From Clostridia bacterium (lineage in GTDB: Bacteria > Bacillota > Clostridia > Oscillospirales > Butyricicoccaceae), in the NCBI GenBank assembly GCA_017552495.1, contig JAFZPW010000029.1:1-9394 (forward strand): DNA of 9,394 bases, given 5' to 3'. The notes beneath the pieces are model-generated. The model had not been told where the DNA came from. It saw only the letters and a program-made list of their open reading frames with translations, and ran no database searches. Made by a program: the position numbers and the translations under genes. Shown in pieces: positions 1 through 6,173 of this stretch. Numbering within the stretch: position 1 is the stretch's first letter; each line of letters begins with the position of its first letter.

Positions 1-2
1 CC

Positions 3-632
3 CAGCGCATCCTGGGGGGAGAGAACTGCGCCATCATCACCGACGCGGGCACCCCCGCCATCTCCGATCCGGGCACCGATCTGGTGGCGCTGTGCGCCGG
101 GTTGGGCATCGAGGCGGTGGCCGTTCCCGGTTGCTCGGCGGTGGTGTCGGCCCTGAGCATCTCGGGCATGGCCTGCGGAAGATTCACCTTCGAGGGCTTT
201 CTTTCCACCACGAAGAAGAGCCGGATGGAGCATCTGCGCGAGGTGCAATACGAAAAGCGCACCATGGTCTTTTACGAAGCGCCCCACAAGCTTTTGCGGA
301 CGCTGCAGGATATGCTGGAAGTCTGGGGTGACCGGCCCGTCGCCCTGTGCCGGGAACTCACCAAGCTCCACGAGGAATGCTTCCGCACCACCCTTTCTCA
401 GGCGGTGGAGCATTATACCGAACATCCGCCCCGGGGCGAGTTTGTGCTGGTGATCGGCGGCTGCGGAGAAGAGGCGGTCCCCAAGCCCCAGCCCGATCTG
501 CTGGCGCTGGTGGGCGAACTGATGGCGGGCGGAATGCCCCTGATGAGCGCCGTCAAGCAGGTGTCGCGGGAGTATAACGCCCCCAAAAACCGCCTGTATC
601 AGCAGGCGCTGGAGCGATACGGAAATGACTGA
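3..632 (+). CDS. rsmI: 16S rRNA (cytidine(1402)-2'-O)-methyltransferase RsmI, 5' end missing
   Basis: RsmI uses S-adenosylmethionine to 2'-O-methylate C1402 in the decoding centre of 16S rRNA, in the cytoplasm. The reading frame is open from the left edge (first full codon at base 3) to TGA at 630-632, giving 209 residues. The family is usually about 280, so roughly 70 N-terminal residues lie outside the window. Visible family signatures are TDAGTPAISDPG near the start (the SAM-binding loop of tetrapyrrole-methylase-fold enzymes), VPGCSAVVSALSISG, FEGFL, the FYEAPHKL stretch, and CRELTKLHEE, which is typical of RsmI rather than of the cobalamin-pathway relatives. The C-terminal tail has the helical KQVSREYNAPKNRLY segment usual for the family. 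The stop overlaps the start of the next gene by 8 bases, so the two are probably translationally coupled. Identification is secure; only the true start is unseen. Confidence 0.95.
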   Translation, partial: QRILGGENCAIITDAGTPAISDPGTDLVALCAGLGIEAVAVPGCSAVVSALSISGMACGRFTFEGFLSTTKKSRMEHLREVQYEKRTMVFYEAPHKLLRTLQDMLEVWGDRPVALCRELTKLHEECFRTTLSQAVEHYTEHPPRGEFVLVIGGCGEEAVPKPQPDLLALVGELMAGGMPLMSAVKQVSREYNAPKNRLYQQALERYGND

Positions 633-1251
633 CCGGCCGCTTGTTCCCCCGGAGGATTATTTGCGGGACGCCGTTTCCCTGGCCAGACGGCTTCTGGGCT
701 GCCGCTTGATCCACGAAACGCCGGAAGGACGCTGCGGCGGCATTATCGTGGAGACCGAGGCCTATATGGGGCTTTTTGACGACGCGGCTCACAGTTATCG
801 GGGGCGGCCAGGCGGACGGGTCAACGTCCAGTACGGCCCCGGCGGGACGGCCTATATCTATCTGATTTACGGGATCCATAACTGCTTCAACGTGGTGGCC
901 AACGAAGCGGGCGTTCCCGAGGCGGTGCTGGTGCGGGCGCTGGAGCCCAATGTGGGGCTGGAACGGATGCGCCTGCGCCGCCCCAAGGCGAAAACCGACC
1001 TGCAGCTTTGCGCGGGGCCGGGCAAACTGTGCGCGGCGCTGGGCATCACAAGGGCGCAGTACGGGCTCGATCTGCGGGGCGGGACGCTGTATATCGAAGA
1101 CCGGTGCGCCGAGCCGCCCATCGACGCCTCTTTGCGCATCGGCGTGGGTTACGCCAAAGAATGCCGGATGAAACCATGGCGCTTTACGGTGCGGGACAAC
1201 CCCTATGTCAGCGTTCCCGCGGGAAAGGAGAAGCAATATGACGGAATATGA
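625..1251 (+). CDS. DNA-3-methyladenine glycosylase, AAG/MPG family
   Basis: This is a monofunctional base-excision repair glycosylase that removes alkylated purines such as 3-methyladenine, and often hypoxanthine. At 208 residues it is typical of bacterial members. The conserved VETEAY motif places the catalytic glutamate at E45, with Y47 and H56 following. These match E125, Y127 and H136 of human AAG, and R104 in LVRALEP matches its R182. The GPGGTAYIYLIYG segment and the LCAGPGKLCAALGI signature are also present, so all residues expected for activity are there. The ATG at 625 lies inside the end of rsmI (8-base overlap), and the stop at 1249-1251 lies inside the next gene (14-base overlap), which indicates one transcript. 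An adaptive or alkylation-responsive promoter is not visible; expression probably follows rsmI. Confidence 0.96.
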   Translation: MTDRPLVPPEDYLRDAVSLARRLLGCRLIHETPEGRCGGIIVETEAYMGLFDDAAHSYRGRPGGRVNVQYGPGGTAYIYLIYGIHNCFNVVANEAGVPEAVLVRALEPNVGLERMRLRRPKAKTDLQLCAGPGKLCAALGITRAQYGLDLRGGTLYIEDRCAEPPIDASLRIGVGYAKECRMKPWRFTVRDNPYVSVPAGKEKQYDGI

Positions 1252-1957
1252 ACTCAATGCCTTTCAATCGGAATTCGACCCGGTGAAAGCGGCGGACAGC
1301 CTGAAGGAAGACAACTCGCGGGAAAATAAGATCCGCACCTTCGCCGTCCTCAAGACCTCGTATTTTCTGGCTTTTACCAAGGGGCCGGGGCGGCTGGCCG
1401 TCCTCAACAAAAAGGACGGAACGGCGCTGATCGCCGTGTTTACCAACCGGGCCGAGCTGGAAAAATGGCCCTTTGAAAAGCAGGAGGTGGGGGAGTTCCC
1501 CTATGAGACCCTGAATAAAATGGTGCGGGACAACGCCCGGCTGGACGGCGTCGTCATCAACCCCTTCGGCGCGTCCATGACCCTGCGCCGCCCGCAGCTC
1601 AGCGATATCGACCTGACCATGCGCGCGGCGGCGGGCGCCGGGGGCAAGCGGGAGTTGCGGCTCAAGGCCACCCGGGATTATCCCATGGGATTGCCCGCGG
1701 CGCTGCGGGAACTGATGGAAGAGCATCCCGAGGTCTACCGGGTGTGGCTGGTGGCGGCTCACGCCGAGGGCGAGCACACCGACCACAAGCTGTTCATCGT
1801 GGATTTCGACGGGAAGCGGGAGGATCTTTTCCCGCTGATCGGGCAAGCCGTCCGCCCCTATCTGCGGGAGGGCGAGCCGGTGGAGCTGCTCAAGGCCGAC
1901 CTGACCCTGCTGCGCATCGCCGAGCAGGCCGCAAAGCCCATGTATGTAAAGGAATAG
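1238..1957 (+). CDS. SseB family protein (N-terminal SseB plus SseB C-terminal domain)
   Basis: This is a 239-residue protein matching the SseB fold, named after the E. coli 'enhanced serine sensitivity' protein. Its biochemical role is not established. The N-terminal domain (about residues 35-125) carries the family pattern of a short strand, an 'ALIAVFTNRAELEKW' segment and 'GVVINPFG'. The C-terminal domain (about 145-235) contains 'HPEVYRVWLVAAH' and ends in 'PMYVKE', like other SseB C-terminal domains. I chose the ATG at 1238 because AAAGGAG (1224-1230) sits 7 bases upstream. An in-frame GTG at 1205 would add 11 residues but has no ribosome binding site. The start overlaps the end of the glycosylase gene by 14 bases. 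A hairpin after the stop suggests this is the last gene of the rsmI operon. No signal peptide or membrane segment is seen, so it is probably cytoplasmic. Confidence 0.85.
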   Translation: MTEYELNAFQSEFDPVKAADSLKEDNSRENKIRTFAVLKTSYFLAFTKGPGRLAVLNKKDGTALIAVFTNRAELEKWPFEKQEVGEFPYETLNKMVRDNARLDGVVINPFGASMTLRRPQLSDIDLTMRAAAGAGGKRELRLKATRDYPMGLPAALRELMEEHPEVYRVWLVAAHAEGEHTDHKLFIVDFDGKREDLFPLIGQAVRPYLREGEPVELLKADLTLLRIAEQAAKPMYVKE

Positions 1958-1966
1958 AACGGAAGC

Positions 1967-1994
1967 AAGCGCCGCAACGCCGGCGCTTTTGCTT
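1967..1994 (+). terminator. Intrinsic terminator after the SseB gene
   Basis: AAGCGCCG (1967-1974) pairs perfectly with CGGCGCTT (1981-1988) around a six-base loop. The stem runs into TTTT (1987-1990) and then GCTT. The U-tract is short and interrupted, so termination may be partial. It sits 10 bases after the SseB stop and before the promoter of the next cassette. Confidence 0.6.
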
Positions 1995-2032
1995 AACTCC
2001 GAAGCGCGGGAAATCGGCGCAAGATCCCAAAA

Positions 2033-2047
2033 TAGAACGATATTCTA
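2033..2047. promoter_or_regulatory. Upstream operator half of a TetR-type operator pair
   Basis: TAGAACGATATTCTA is an inverted repeat of six-base arms around a central GAT, with one mismatch (C at 2038). It is the near-copy of the perfect palindrome at 2090-2104, and the centres are 57 bp apart. It lies just upstream of the -35 box at 2056. The TetR-family gene at 2967-3548 is the natural candidate to bind it; that assignment is an inference from position. Confidence 0.75.
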
Positions 2048-2055
2048 AAAAGCTA

Positions 2056-2084
2056 TTGACAGGCGCGGGGCCGAATGGTATGCT
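2056..2084 (+). promoter_or_regulatory. Sigma-70 type promoter of the EFR1/TetR operon
   Basis: A perfect -35 TTGACA (2056-2061) is followed by a 17-base spacer and a -10 TATGCT (2079-2084). Transcription should begin near 2091, which lies inside the downstream palindrome. The promoter core is bracketed by the two operator copies, so a bound repressor would block the start site. Confidence 0.85.
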
Positions 2085-2089
2085 AAAAA

Positions 2090-2104
2090 TAGAATGATAT
2101 TCTA
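2090..2104. promoter_or_regulatory. Downstream operator, perfect palindrome over the transcription start
   Basis: TAGAATGATATTCTA is a perfect inverted repeat with six-base arms and a central GAT. Symmetry continues outwards after one mismatch (AAA at 2086-2088 with TTT at 2106-2108). It overlaps the predicted +1 of the promoter at 2056-2084, the classic position for repression. TetR-family dimers usually bind palindromes of about this size. Confidence 0.8.
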
Positions 2105-2121
2105 ATTTAGGGGGCTCAGCG

Positions 2122-3000
2122 GTGAAAGGACGTATCTATTACTTTACCGGCACGGGAAACAGCATGCGGGCGGCGCGTGTGATCGCGCAAAAGCTAGGGG
2201 ATACCGAGATCGTTTCCATGCGGAACGATCCCCGCGAATGCTCCGCGGCCGACTGCGACATGGTGGGATTCGTTTATCCCGTCTATCATTGGACCATGCC
2301 CGCCCACGCGGCGGCGTTTGTGGAGGGCTTGGAGATCAACCCCAACGCCTATGTCTTTGTCGTTGCGATGCCCAGCTTTATCTGCGGGATCGCCTGCGAA
2401 CGCCTCGCCGGGATCCTGGCGGAAAAAGGCATTCCCATCCATTACGGCAATCTTGTATACAGTGTGGCAAACTATGCCATCGTGTATCCGCCGTTCCCTC
2501 CGGCAAAGCTTCGCATTCCGGGAACGGAGCGGAAGCTCCGGAGCATCGCGGACGATATTTCGGAGAAAAAGCGGCGAGCCTTTCCCCGTGCAGGAAAGCT
2601 CATCAAAGGGCGCAGGGATCGCTTGATGACGCCGTATCTGGCGCTTCAGAAGTATGCGGACAATCCGTTTACCGTCAGCGGCGATTGCGTTTCCTGCGGG
2701 CTGTGCAGCCGGGTGTGCCCCTGCAAAAACATCGTCCTTCAAAACGGGAAGCCCACATTTCAGCATCATTGTGCCAACTGCATGGCCTGTATCGTGAACT
2801 GCCCCAAACGCGCCATCGGATATGATATCACTGGAGGCGACAGGAAGCTTCTGGACGCGATGAGCCCTAAAACGCCCCTCGTCAAGTGGATGGGGCTGCC
2901 CGCGAAGCGGAAGCTCTACAGAAATCCCTTCATCACCGCAAATGATCTGACAAAGGACAGAGAACTATGGCAAGAAGAGGCGAAACCAGAGAAATCCTGA
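2122..3000 (+). CDS. EFR1-type protein: flavodoxin-like domain fused to a 2x[4Fe-4S] ferredoxin
   Basis: This is a predicted cytoplasmic electron-transfer protein of 292 residues. The N-terminal part (about 1-155) is flavodoxin-like: YFTGTGNS at residues 7-14 is the FMN phosphate-binding loop, and 'GFVYPVYHWTMP' and 'VVAMPSF' fit the later FMN loops. The C-terminal part has two ferredoxin clusters. One is C189-x2-C192-x2-C195-x3-C199-P and the other is C217-x2-C220-x2-C223-x3-C227-P, so both [4Fe-4S] sites are complete. This arrangement is called the 'EFR1 family ferrodoxin' in annotation, is common in anaerobic Firmicutes, and has no defined partner. Translation starts at GTG 2122 with AGGGGG at 2109-2114. 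The last 34 bases overlap the TetR gene. The operator-flanked promoter suggests induction by a ligand or redox stress sensed by that regulator; the signal is unknown. Confidence 0.9.
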   Translation: MKGRIYYFTGTGNSMRAARVIAQKLGDTEIVSMRNDPRECSAADCDMVGFVYPVYHWTMPAHAAAFVEGLEINPNAYVFVVAMPSFICGIACERLAGILAEKGIPIHYGNLVYSVANYAIVYPPFPPAKLRIPGTERKLRSIADDISEKKRRAFPRAGKLIKGRRDRLMTPYLALQKYADNPFTVSGDCVSCGLCSRVCPCKNIVLQNGKPTFQHHCANCMACIVNCPKRAIGYDITGGDRKLLDAMSPKTPLVKWMGLPAKRKLYRNPFITANDLTKDRELWQEEAKPEKS

Positions 3001-3548
3001 TCAACGCCGCGACAAAGGCGTTTTTCCAAAACGGCTTTGAAAAGACCTCTGTAAAAATGATTCTGGAAGAAGCCCATATCGTTACGGGGAGCTTCTATCA
3101 TTTCTTTCCATCGAAAGAGGCCCTTTTTGAGGCGGTGATGGAACGGTTTCTGGAAGAATACGCGCAGCGGATGGGCGCCATATTCCGCAACGACGCCCTT
3201 GCCGCGGAGCAGATCGCGGCGCACGTCTTCGGGGAACTCCGGCGGACTTCCGAAACATACTACAACATTCTTCAGGGAGATAAGCTCCACTGGACGGTTC
3301 AGGCAGCTCTGCACGACCGGACGCTGGACGCGATGGTTCAGCCGCTGGCGCAGGCGATCGCCAAAAGAAAGACGCCTGGGTCGATCACAAACTTTCTTGC
3401 CGTTGACGATGTCACTTTGGCAAAAATCCTCATCAAGGGGACGGAGGCGGTGATTTCCGGGCAAACGGCTGCGGGCGCCCGGCAGTTTGTGCCGGAAAAG
3501 GCGCAAAGCGCCATCCTGGAATTCTGGAAGCGGATCATCCGTTTCTGA
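2967..3548 (+). CDS. TetR/AcrR family transcriptional regulator
   Basis: This is a 193-residue regulator. Residues about 7-55 form the TetR helix-turn-helix domain: 'TREILINAATKAFFQNGFEKTSV' is followed by the recognition region 'GSFYHFFPSKEALFEAV', which is diagnostic for the family. The rest is a helical ligand-binding and dimerisation domain whose specificity cannot be read from sequence. The ATG at 2967 has AAAGGA (2952-2957) 9 bases upstream and lies within the last 34 bases of the EFR1 gene, so translation is likely coupled. As the second gene of an operon whose promoter sits between two palindromes, it most probably represses its own transcription together with EFR1. A strong terminator follows. 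The pair resembles a portable redox or stress-response module. Confidence 0.93.
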   Translation: MARRGETREILINAATKAFFQNGFEKTSVKMILEEAHIVTGSFYHFFPSKEALFEAVMERFLEEYAQRMGAIFRNDALAAEQIAAHVFGELRRTSETYYNILQGDKLHWTVQAALHDRTLDAMVQPLAQAIAKRKTPGSITNFLAVDDVTLAKILIKGTEAVISGQTAAGARQFVPEKAQSAILEFWKRIIRF

Positions 3549-3570
3549 TTGCCGAAAAGCGAATACCCTG

Positions 3571-3601
3571 CCGCCCCGGGCAAACGCCCGGGGCGGTTTT
3601 T
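3571..3601 (+). terminator. Strong intrinsic terminator after the TetR gene
   Basis: An 11-bp GC-rich perfect stem (3571-3581 with 3586-3596) closes an AAAC tetraloop and is followed by TTTTT (3597-3601). It ends the EFR1/TetR operon. The T-run touches the stop codon of the convergent minus-strand gene. Read from that side the hairpin has no U-tract, so it would at best slow opposing transcription. Confidence 0.93.
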
Positions 3602-3825
3602 CATCGGCAGCCGCCGCCCGACAGGGGGAACTTGAGTTCCTCCGCCGTTTCCAAAAGGGCGGTTTTTACGCCGCTTTTTACCACAAAATACAGGGCAAAC
3701 AGCGCCACCGCCAGCCCCAGCAGTCCCATTAGAAGGGTGTCGTTGTTTGCCTGCGGCTTGCCGCCGGGGGGCGGACAGGGCTCGGGGCCGCAGTTCACCG
3801 GCTCAAAAGAAGAAAATCCCGGCAT
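3601..3825 (-). CDS. Small single-pass membrane protein, uncharacterised
   Basis: This is a 74-residue protein that I do not recognise. Residues 1-29 are Pro/Gly-rich and contain C12 and C17 in NCGPEPCPPPGG. Residues about 31-49 (LLMGLLGLAVALFALYFVV) form one hydrophobic membrane span. The tail (50-74) starts with Lys and ends in GGGCR. It is probably a real gene: TAAGGAGG lies 7 bases before its ATG, and that Shine-Dalgarno overlaps the stop codon of the ATPase gene 12 bases upstream, so the two are co-transcribed and likely coupled. There is no cleavable signal peptide. Lysine just after the span suggests the C-terminus is cytoplasmic and the Cys/Pro-rich N-terminus outside, but this is an inference. 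It may anchor or partner the ATPase. Confidence 0.7.
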   Translation of the reverse strand: MPGFSSFEPVNCGPEPCPPPGGKPQANNDTLLMGLLGLAVALFALYFVVKSGVKTALLETAEELKFPLSGGGCR

Positions 3826-3837
3826 AGGCCATCCTCC

Positions 3838-4878
3838 TTACGGGCGCAGACGCCCGAGAAGCGTCTGATATTGCGCTTCCGCCGCGGAAAAATCCATGTG
3901 GGGGCGGAAGATGGCCTCGATTCTGTCGTGGAAGGCGTGGGCGCTGGCGATGTGACGCACGGCCTCGTCCAAAAGGGCGCGCTCGGTCTGCTCCAGACGG
4001 CGCAAACGGTTCCGCAGCGGACGCATCGCCTCCCGGGGAAGCATGGCGTCCACGCGGATGACCCGGTTGACCGAAAGCGAGGCGGGCAGGCCGCCGTCGT
4101 CGGTGACAAAGGCCAGCGACAGCTCCGGCAGCAGCAGATGGCGGACACGCTGGGGCTCCAGCGGGTCGAGGCAGACAAAAACCGTCAGATCGCGGGCGAG
4201 GGCCTCGTCCCGAAGGCGTTCCAGCATGGGCTGCGCCAGACCGAACCGATCCTCCAGCGCCACGATCCGGCTGGCGCAGGCCGCCGCGGTATCGTCCAGA
4301 AACAGCCGACCCTTCGGCGTGATGCCGTCGAGAAAGCGAAGGCGCAGGCGGGGGGCGCTGCCCGGCAAAAGCAGACGGCGGGCCAGCCCAAGGGCCCGTT
4401 TTTCAGCTTTTTCCCCCGGAAAAAGAGGCCGGACGGCCTGGCGGAGCTGTTCCCGGGTCAGAGCCGCCGCCCCCAGAAGACGATAGGCCGCGGCGTATTC
4501 CGTGCGGGAGGCAGCTTGCAGGGCGGCAAGCGCATCCCGCTTTTCCGCCAGCTCCGCCGGGGCGAGGGGCGGCGGCATAAAGAGATATTCCCCGTCGCAG
4601 CCGGGAAACTCCGGCTCAAAAACATGGGGCGCCGTTCCGTCCAAAAGGGCCAGATCGGGGAAGATCGCCCCGTCCAGCGAATCGGGGTCGGAGGAACAAA
4701 GAATTTCCTCGTCCGCGCCGCCCAGCAGAGCGGAAAGGGCGCGGATACAGGTGGATTTTCCGCTGCCTGGCCCGCCCTTTACGGCAAAGATGCGGCGGCC
4801 CGGCTCATGCCGCAAAGCGGGGTAAAGGGAGAAAAAGCCGTCTTTTGTGTTGGCGCCAAGAAAAAAACGAAGAGCCAT
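3838..4878 (-). CDS. P-loop ATPase, PRK06851-like family, function unknown
   Basis: This is a 346-residue cytoplasmic NTPase. The Walker A motif GGPGSGKST is at residues 35-43, preceded by 'FFLGANTKDGFFSLYPAL'. It is followed by CSSDPDSLDG (61-70) and LLDGTAPH (78-85), motifs I associate with the PRK06851 group of uncharacterised Firmicute ATPases. A later segment 'FLDGITPKGRLFLDDT' also matches that group. Some relatives carry two such NTPase units; only one Walker A is seen here, so this may be the single-unit form or a diverged second half. Start ATG 4878 has AAAGGA 9 bases upstream. The small membrane protein gene follows after 12 bases. A weak minus-strand promoter can be proposed (TAGAAT preceded by TTCACC at 18 bases), but it is not convincing. 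A long plus-strand frame across this gene is a shadow. Family assignment is from memory of motifs. Confidence 0.75.
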   Translation of the reverse strand: MALRFFLGANTKDGFFSLYPALRHEPGRRIFAVKGGPGSGKSTCIRALSALLGGADEEILCSSDPDSLDGAIFPDLALLDGTAPHVFEPEFPGCDGEYLFMPPPLAPAELAEKRDALAALQAASRTEYAAAYRLLGAAALTREQLRQAVRPLFPGEKAEKRALGLARRLLLPGSAPRLRLRFLDGITPKGRLFLDDTAAACASRIVALEDRFGLAQPMLERLRDEALARDLTVFVCLDPLEPQRVRHLLLPELSLAFVTDDGGLPASLSVNRVIRVDAMLPREAMRPLRNRLRRLEQTERALLDEAVRHIASAHAFHDRIEAIFRPHMDFSAAEAQYQTLLGRLRP

Positions 4879-4945
4879 AGGAAGGATTCCTTTCCGTTTG
4901 ATTTTGCTTCATTCTATGGCGAAAGGCGGAAAAAGGTGAAAACGA

Positions 4946-4974
4946 TTGACAAACGCACGTCTTTTGAGTAAAGT
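4946..4974 (+). promoter_or_regulatory. Sigma-70 type promoter of the cyclophilin gene
   Basis: A perfect -35 TTGACA (4946-4951), a 17-base spacer and a -10 TAAAGT (4969-4974) place the start near 4981, about 28 bases before the ATG. It lies in the 130-base gap between the divergent ATPase and cyclophilin genes. Confidence 0.8.
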
Positions 4975-5008
4975 AAGGGAAGGATCTCAAAACAGAGGAG
5001 GAGCGATC

Positions 5009-5485
5009 ATGAGCAACACGATCAAAGGAAAGATCGAAATGGCAAACGGCGCGGTGATGGCTTTGGAACTGTATCCCGACGTGGCGCCCAAATCGGTGGA
5101 GAATTTCGTGAAGCTGGCCGAGAGCGGCTTTTACGACGGACTGACCTTCCACCGCATCGTCCCCGGCTTCGTCATTCAGGGCGGCGATCCGCTGGGCAAC
5201 GGCACCGGCGGCCCCGGCTGGACGATCCCCGGCGAGTTCAATTCCAACGGCTTCCGCAACGATCTGAAGCACGAACGAGGCGTCCTTTCCTGGGCGCGGA
5301 CACCCGATCCCAATTCCGCGGGCAGTCAGTTTTTCATCATGGTGGACGAGGCCCCCTATCTGGACGGGGAATACGCCGCCTTCGGCCGCGTGACCGAGGG
5401 GCTGGAAATCATTGACCAGATCGTAAACGGCGAGCACGGCGCCCGCCCCGTGATGAAAAAAGTCCGGATCAAAAAGAATAAATAA
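5009..5485 (+). CDS. Peptidyl-prolyl cis-trans isomerase, cyclophilin type
   Basis: This is a 158-residue single-domain cyclophilin that catalyses cis-trans isomerisation of Xaa-Pro bonds during protein folding. It has no signal peptide, so it is cytoplasmic. The signature FHRIVPGFVIQGGDP supplies R49, F54 and Q57, equal to R55, F60 and Q63 of human cyclophilin A. SAGSQFFI supplies Q107 and F109. At the cyclosporin-contacting tryptophan (W121 of CypA) this protein has Y117, and at H126 it has Y122, which is common in bacteria and suggests weak cyclosporin binding. ATG 5009 has AGGAGG (4996-5001) 7 bases upstream. An in-frame TTG at 4946 is rejected because it lies in the -35 box of this gene's promoter. 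It appears to be a single-gene transcript. Confidence 0.96.
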   Translation: MSNTIKGKIEMANGAVMALELYPDVAPKSVENFVKLAESGFYDGLTFHRIVPGFVIQGGDPLGNGTGGPGWTIPGEFNSNGFRNDLKHERGVLSWARTPDPNSAGSQFFIMVDEAPYLDGEYAAFGRVTEGLEIIDQIVNGEHGARPVMKKVRIKKNK

Positions 5486-5498
5486 GCCCGAACAATAA

Positions 5499-5514
5499 AA
5501 ACCCAAAAGGGTTT
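5499..5514. terminator. Weak hairpin after the cyclophilin gene
   Basis: AAACCC and GGGTTT pair across an AAAA loop, 13 bases after the cyclophilin stop. On the plus strand there is no U-tract beyond the stem, so termination would be weak. On the minus strand the stem is followed by TTTTTATT overall. It could separate cyclophilin transcription from queT, or allow read-through into the riboswitch leader. Confidence 0.35.
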
Positions 5515-5527
5515 GCCATGCGTGAAT

Positions 5528-5641
5528 ATGCGGGCAAAGCCCGACCGGAGCGTATGCAAAGGAAAGGGGCCCCCGAAAAGCCCTGCTTTTTTGGGAGAAG
5601 TGAGTTCGAGACCTTCCTCACTTAAAACAAAACTAAAGGAG
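5528..5641 (+). promoter_or_regulatory. Candidate preQ1-III riboswitch in front of queT
   Basis: The 166-base leader between the cyclophilin and queT genes is highly structured. A short hairpin CGGGC-AAA-GCCCG (5531-5543) is followed by a purine-rich strand. Next is hairpin AAAAGC-CCT-GCTTTT (5576-5590), enclosed by CCC/GGG, and then stem AAGTGAG/CTCACTT (5598-5604 with 5617-5623). Last comes an A-rich single strand, AACTAAAGGAG (5631-5641), which contains the queT ribosome binding site. CCTT in the last loop (5612-5615) could pair with AAGG of the Shine-Dalgarno. This order, and its place before a queuosine-precursor transporter gene, fits the class III preQ1 aptamer known from Faecalibacterium and relatives, which controls translation. 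The class assignment is from memory and genomic context, with no covariance check. No convincing separate promoter is visible upstream. Confidence 0.65.
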
Positions 5642-5651
5642 ACAAGTGAAT

Positions 5652-6146
5652 ATGAAAGAAAACAAGACGCTTTATCTGACCCAGGGCGCGGCAGTGGCCG
5701 CGCTGTATGTGGCGCTGACCTATCTGGCCTCGGCGATGGGACTTTCCTCCGGCGTGATCCAGGTGCGGTTTTCCGAGGCGCTGACCATCCTGCCCTGCTT
5801 TTTCGGGGCGGCGGTGCCCGGCCTGTTCGCGGGATGCCTGCTGGCCAACCTGCTCACGGGGGCCGTGGTGTGGGATGTGGTCTTTGGCAGCATCGCCACG
5901 CTTTTGGGCGCCATCGGCACCCGGCTTTTGCGGAAAAACCGCTGGCTGGCCTGCCTGCCGCCCATCGTCAGCAACGTGCTGATCGTGCCCTTTGTACTGG
6001 TTTACGCCTATGGCGTGCCTGACACCATTCCTTATCTGATGCTCACGGTGGGCGTCGGTGAGGTGATTTCCTGCGGCATTCTGGGCCAGCTTTTATATAC
6101 CGCCCTGGACAAACGGCGGGATCTCCGCTTTTTGCGGGATCGCTGA
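5652..6146 (+). CDS. queT: QueT-type queuosine precursor (preQ1) transporter substrate-binding subunit
   Basis: QueT proteins are the membrane-embedded S component of an energy-coupling-factor (ECF) transporter, taking up preQ1 or related queuosine precursors for tRNA modification. The 164-residue product is almost entirely hydrophobic, with about five or six predicted membrane segments. Family features include 'AAVAALYVALTYLASAMGLSSGVIQVRFSEALTILPCFFGAAVPGL' near the N-terminus (with the conserved QVRFSEAL stretch), 'GCLLANLLTGAVVWDVVFGSIATL' and 'NVLIVPF'. The ECF ATPases and EcfT are not in this window and are presumably shared from elsewhere, as in group II ECF systems. Two starts are possible. 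GTG 5646 is only 4 bases from AAAGGAG, while ATG 5652 is 10 bases away; I chose the ATG. The upstream riboswitch-like leader and the downstream terminator make it a single-gene unit. Confidence 0.92.
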   Translation: MKENKTLYLTQGAAVAALYVALTYLASAMGLSSGVIQVRFSEALTILPCFFGAAVPGLFAGCLLANLLTGAVVWDVVFGSIATLLGAIGTRLLRKNRWLACLPPIVSNVLIVPFVLVYAYGVPDTIPYLMLTVGVGEVISCGILGQLLYTALDKRRDLRFLRDR

Positions 6147-6173
6147 AAAAAGCGCCTCTGTTTTGAAAATCTT

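Noticed and set aside
1205..1237. GTG start giving a 250-residue SseB protein
   Set aside because: No ribosome site precedes it, while AAAGGAG precedes the ATG at 1238.
553..1257. 234-codon minus-strand frame opposite the glycosylase gene
   Set aside because: The plus strand encodes a clear AAG-family enzyme with all catalytic residues; the antisense product has no recognisable features.
1208..1846. 212-codon minus-strand frame opposite the SseB gene
   Set aside because: It is the complement of a recognised gene, with low-complexity His/Gln/Pro composition and no ribosome site of note.
4879..4895. Small palindrome AAGGA-T-TCCTT before the ATPase gene as an operator
   Set aside because: The arms are only five bases and include the ribosome binding site, so chance and Shine-Dalgarno composition explain it.
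3871..4971. Long plus-strand open frame (366 codons) opposite the ATPase gene
   Set aside because: The minus strand carries a perfect Walker A and family motifs with a good ribosome site. The plus-strand frame is rich in Arg, Gln and Gly with no domain, as expected for the shadow of a GC-rich gene.
4946..5008. TTG start giving a 179-residue cyclophilin
   Set aside because: That TTG is part of the -35 box; the ATG at 5009 has a strong ribosome site and gives the normal cyclophilin N-terminus.
5576..5592. Hairpin followed by T-run in the queT leader as a simple terminator
   Set aside because: Four of the six Ts are part of the stem and the run is followed by GGG. It fits better as an internal stem of the riboswitch, although attenuation is not excluded.
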